Source: Hermatobates lingyangjiaoensis
Lineage: Eukaryota > Arthropoda > Insecta > Hemiptera > Hermatobatidae
DNA length: 64,000 nucleotides
Reading direction: 5' to 3'
NCBI GenBank assembly: GCA_026182355.1
Contig: JAPFBL010000068.1
Coordinates: 1,240,001-1,304,000, forward strand
Made by a program: the position numbers and the translations under genes. The notes beneath the pieces were generated by a model that had not been told where the DNA came from, did no database searches, and saw only the letters and a list, made by a program, of their open reading frames with translations. Below, in pieces: positions 63,896-64,000 of this stretch; position 1 is the stretch's first letter, and every line of letters starts with the position of its first letter.

Positions 63896-64000
63896 ATAGT
63901 TATATCTATATATATATATATAAATCACAGTTTGAACTTCAGAAATGGGATTAATATCCTCAGGGTTATACTTGAATTGATGAAGACAGTTCAACTAGTT
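63896..64000. other. TA-rich DNA and window end
   Basis: TATATATAG and (TA)n words at 63890-63922, then about 75 bp of unrecognised sequence cut by the window end. CCTCAGG at 63959-63965 may begin another terminal repeat, but too little is visible. Confidence 0.4.

Overview
This is a window of AT-rich nuclear DNA from a multicellular animal, almost certainly an invertebrate. The reasons are eukaryotic-only mobile elements (a mariner transposase, Penelope-like retroelements with a GIY-YIG endonuclease, tRNA-derived SINEs), long (TA)n, (GT)n, (GA)n and (TAA)n tracts, and no dense ORFs. I cannot place the species; an arthropod or other ecdysozoan or lophotrochozoan is possible, but nothing here is diagnostic. 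No confident host protein-coding gene is visible. Two short stretches could be terminal exons (minus strand 9990-10205; plus strand 29871-30176), both at low confidence. Nearly all open frames in the window are chance frames.

Layout. 1-12000 is mostly quiet AT-rich DNA with a 13-bp minisatellite (8704-8877), diverged tandem repeats, one copy of a long dispersed repeat (7690-8410) and several less AT-rich islands that could be conserved non-coding elements. From 12280 onward the window contains clusters of small mobile-element fragments: 12280-12780, 14395-15850, 19270-19620, 22090-22640, 23800-25440, 35838-36290, 37940-38175, 39105-39425, 42700-42935, 48480-48735, 49680-50950 and the densest block, 59758-64000. 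Between the clusters lie dispersed repeats, SINEs (30657, 41340, 44975, 49145, 55995) and a decayed mariner (57086-58435).

The unifying theme is Penelope-like elements (PLEs). Three kinds of PLE piece recur: (1) N-terminal ORF modules (consensus LEK ... F-N-x-I-C-L-K-E-G-L-L-P-K-Y-T-N) on either strand; (2) C-terminal GIY-YIG endonuclease pieces (60652-61236 minus; 61900-62148 plus); (3) short terminal repeats (pLTR-like) carrying hammerhead-ribozyme-like cores (CTGANGA, hairpin, GAAA). At least seven sequence-unrelated pLTR families (called A, B, D, E, F, H, M here, plus single-copy types) share the same fold, with compensating changes in stem II and, in several, a short stem I. These pieces are repeatedly bounded by (TA)n tracts and very often occur as inverted pairs, giving hairpins with arms of 92 bp (perfect), 176 bp (one mismatch) and 294 bp.

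I read the window as a gene desert or large intron/intergenic region, seeded with candidate regulatory islands and invaded by (TA)n-associated, snap-back PLE derivatives. The retroelement pieces suggest a working relationship (RT/GIY-YIG protein in trans, ribozyme-processed short RNAs, insertion in or beside TA repeats), but that relationship is inferred, not shown.
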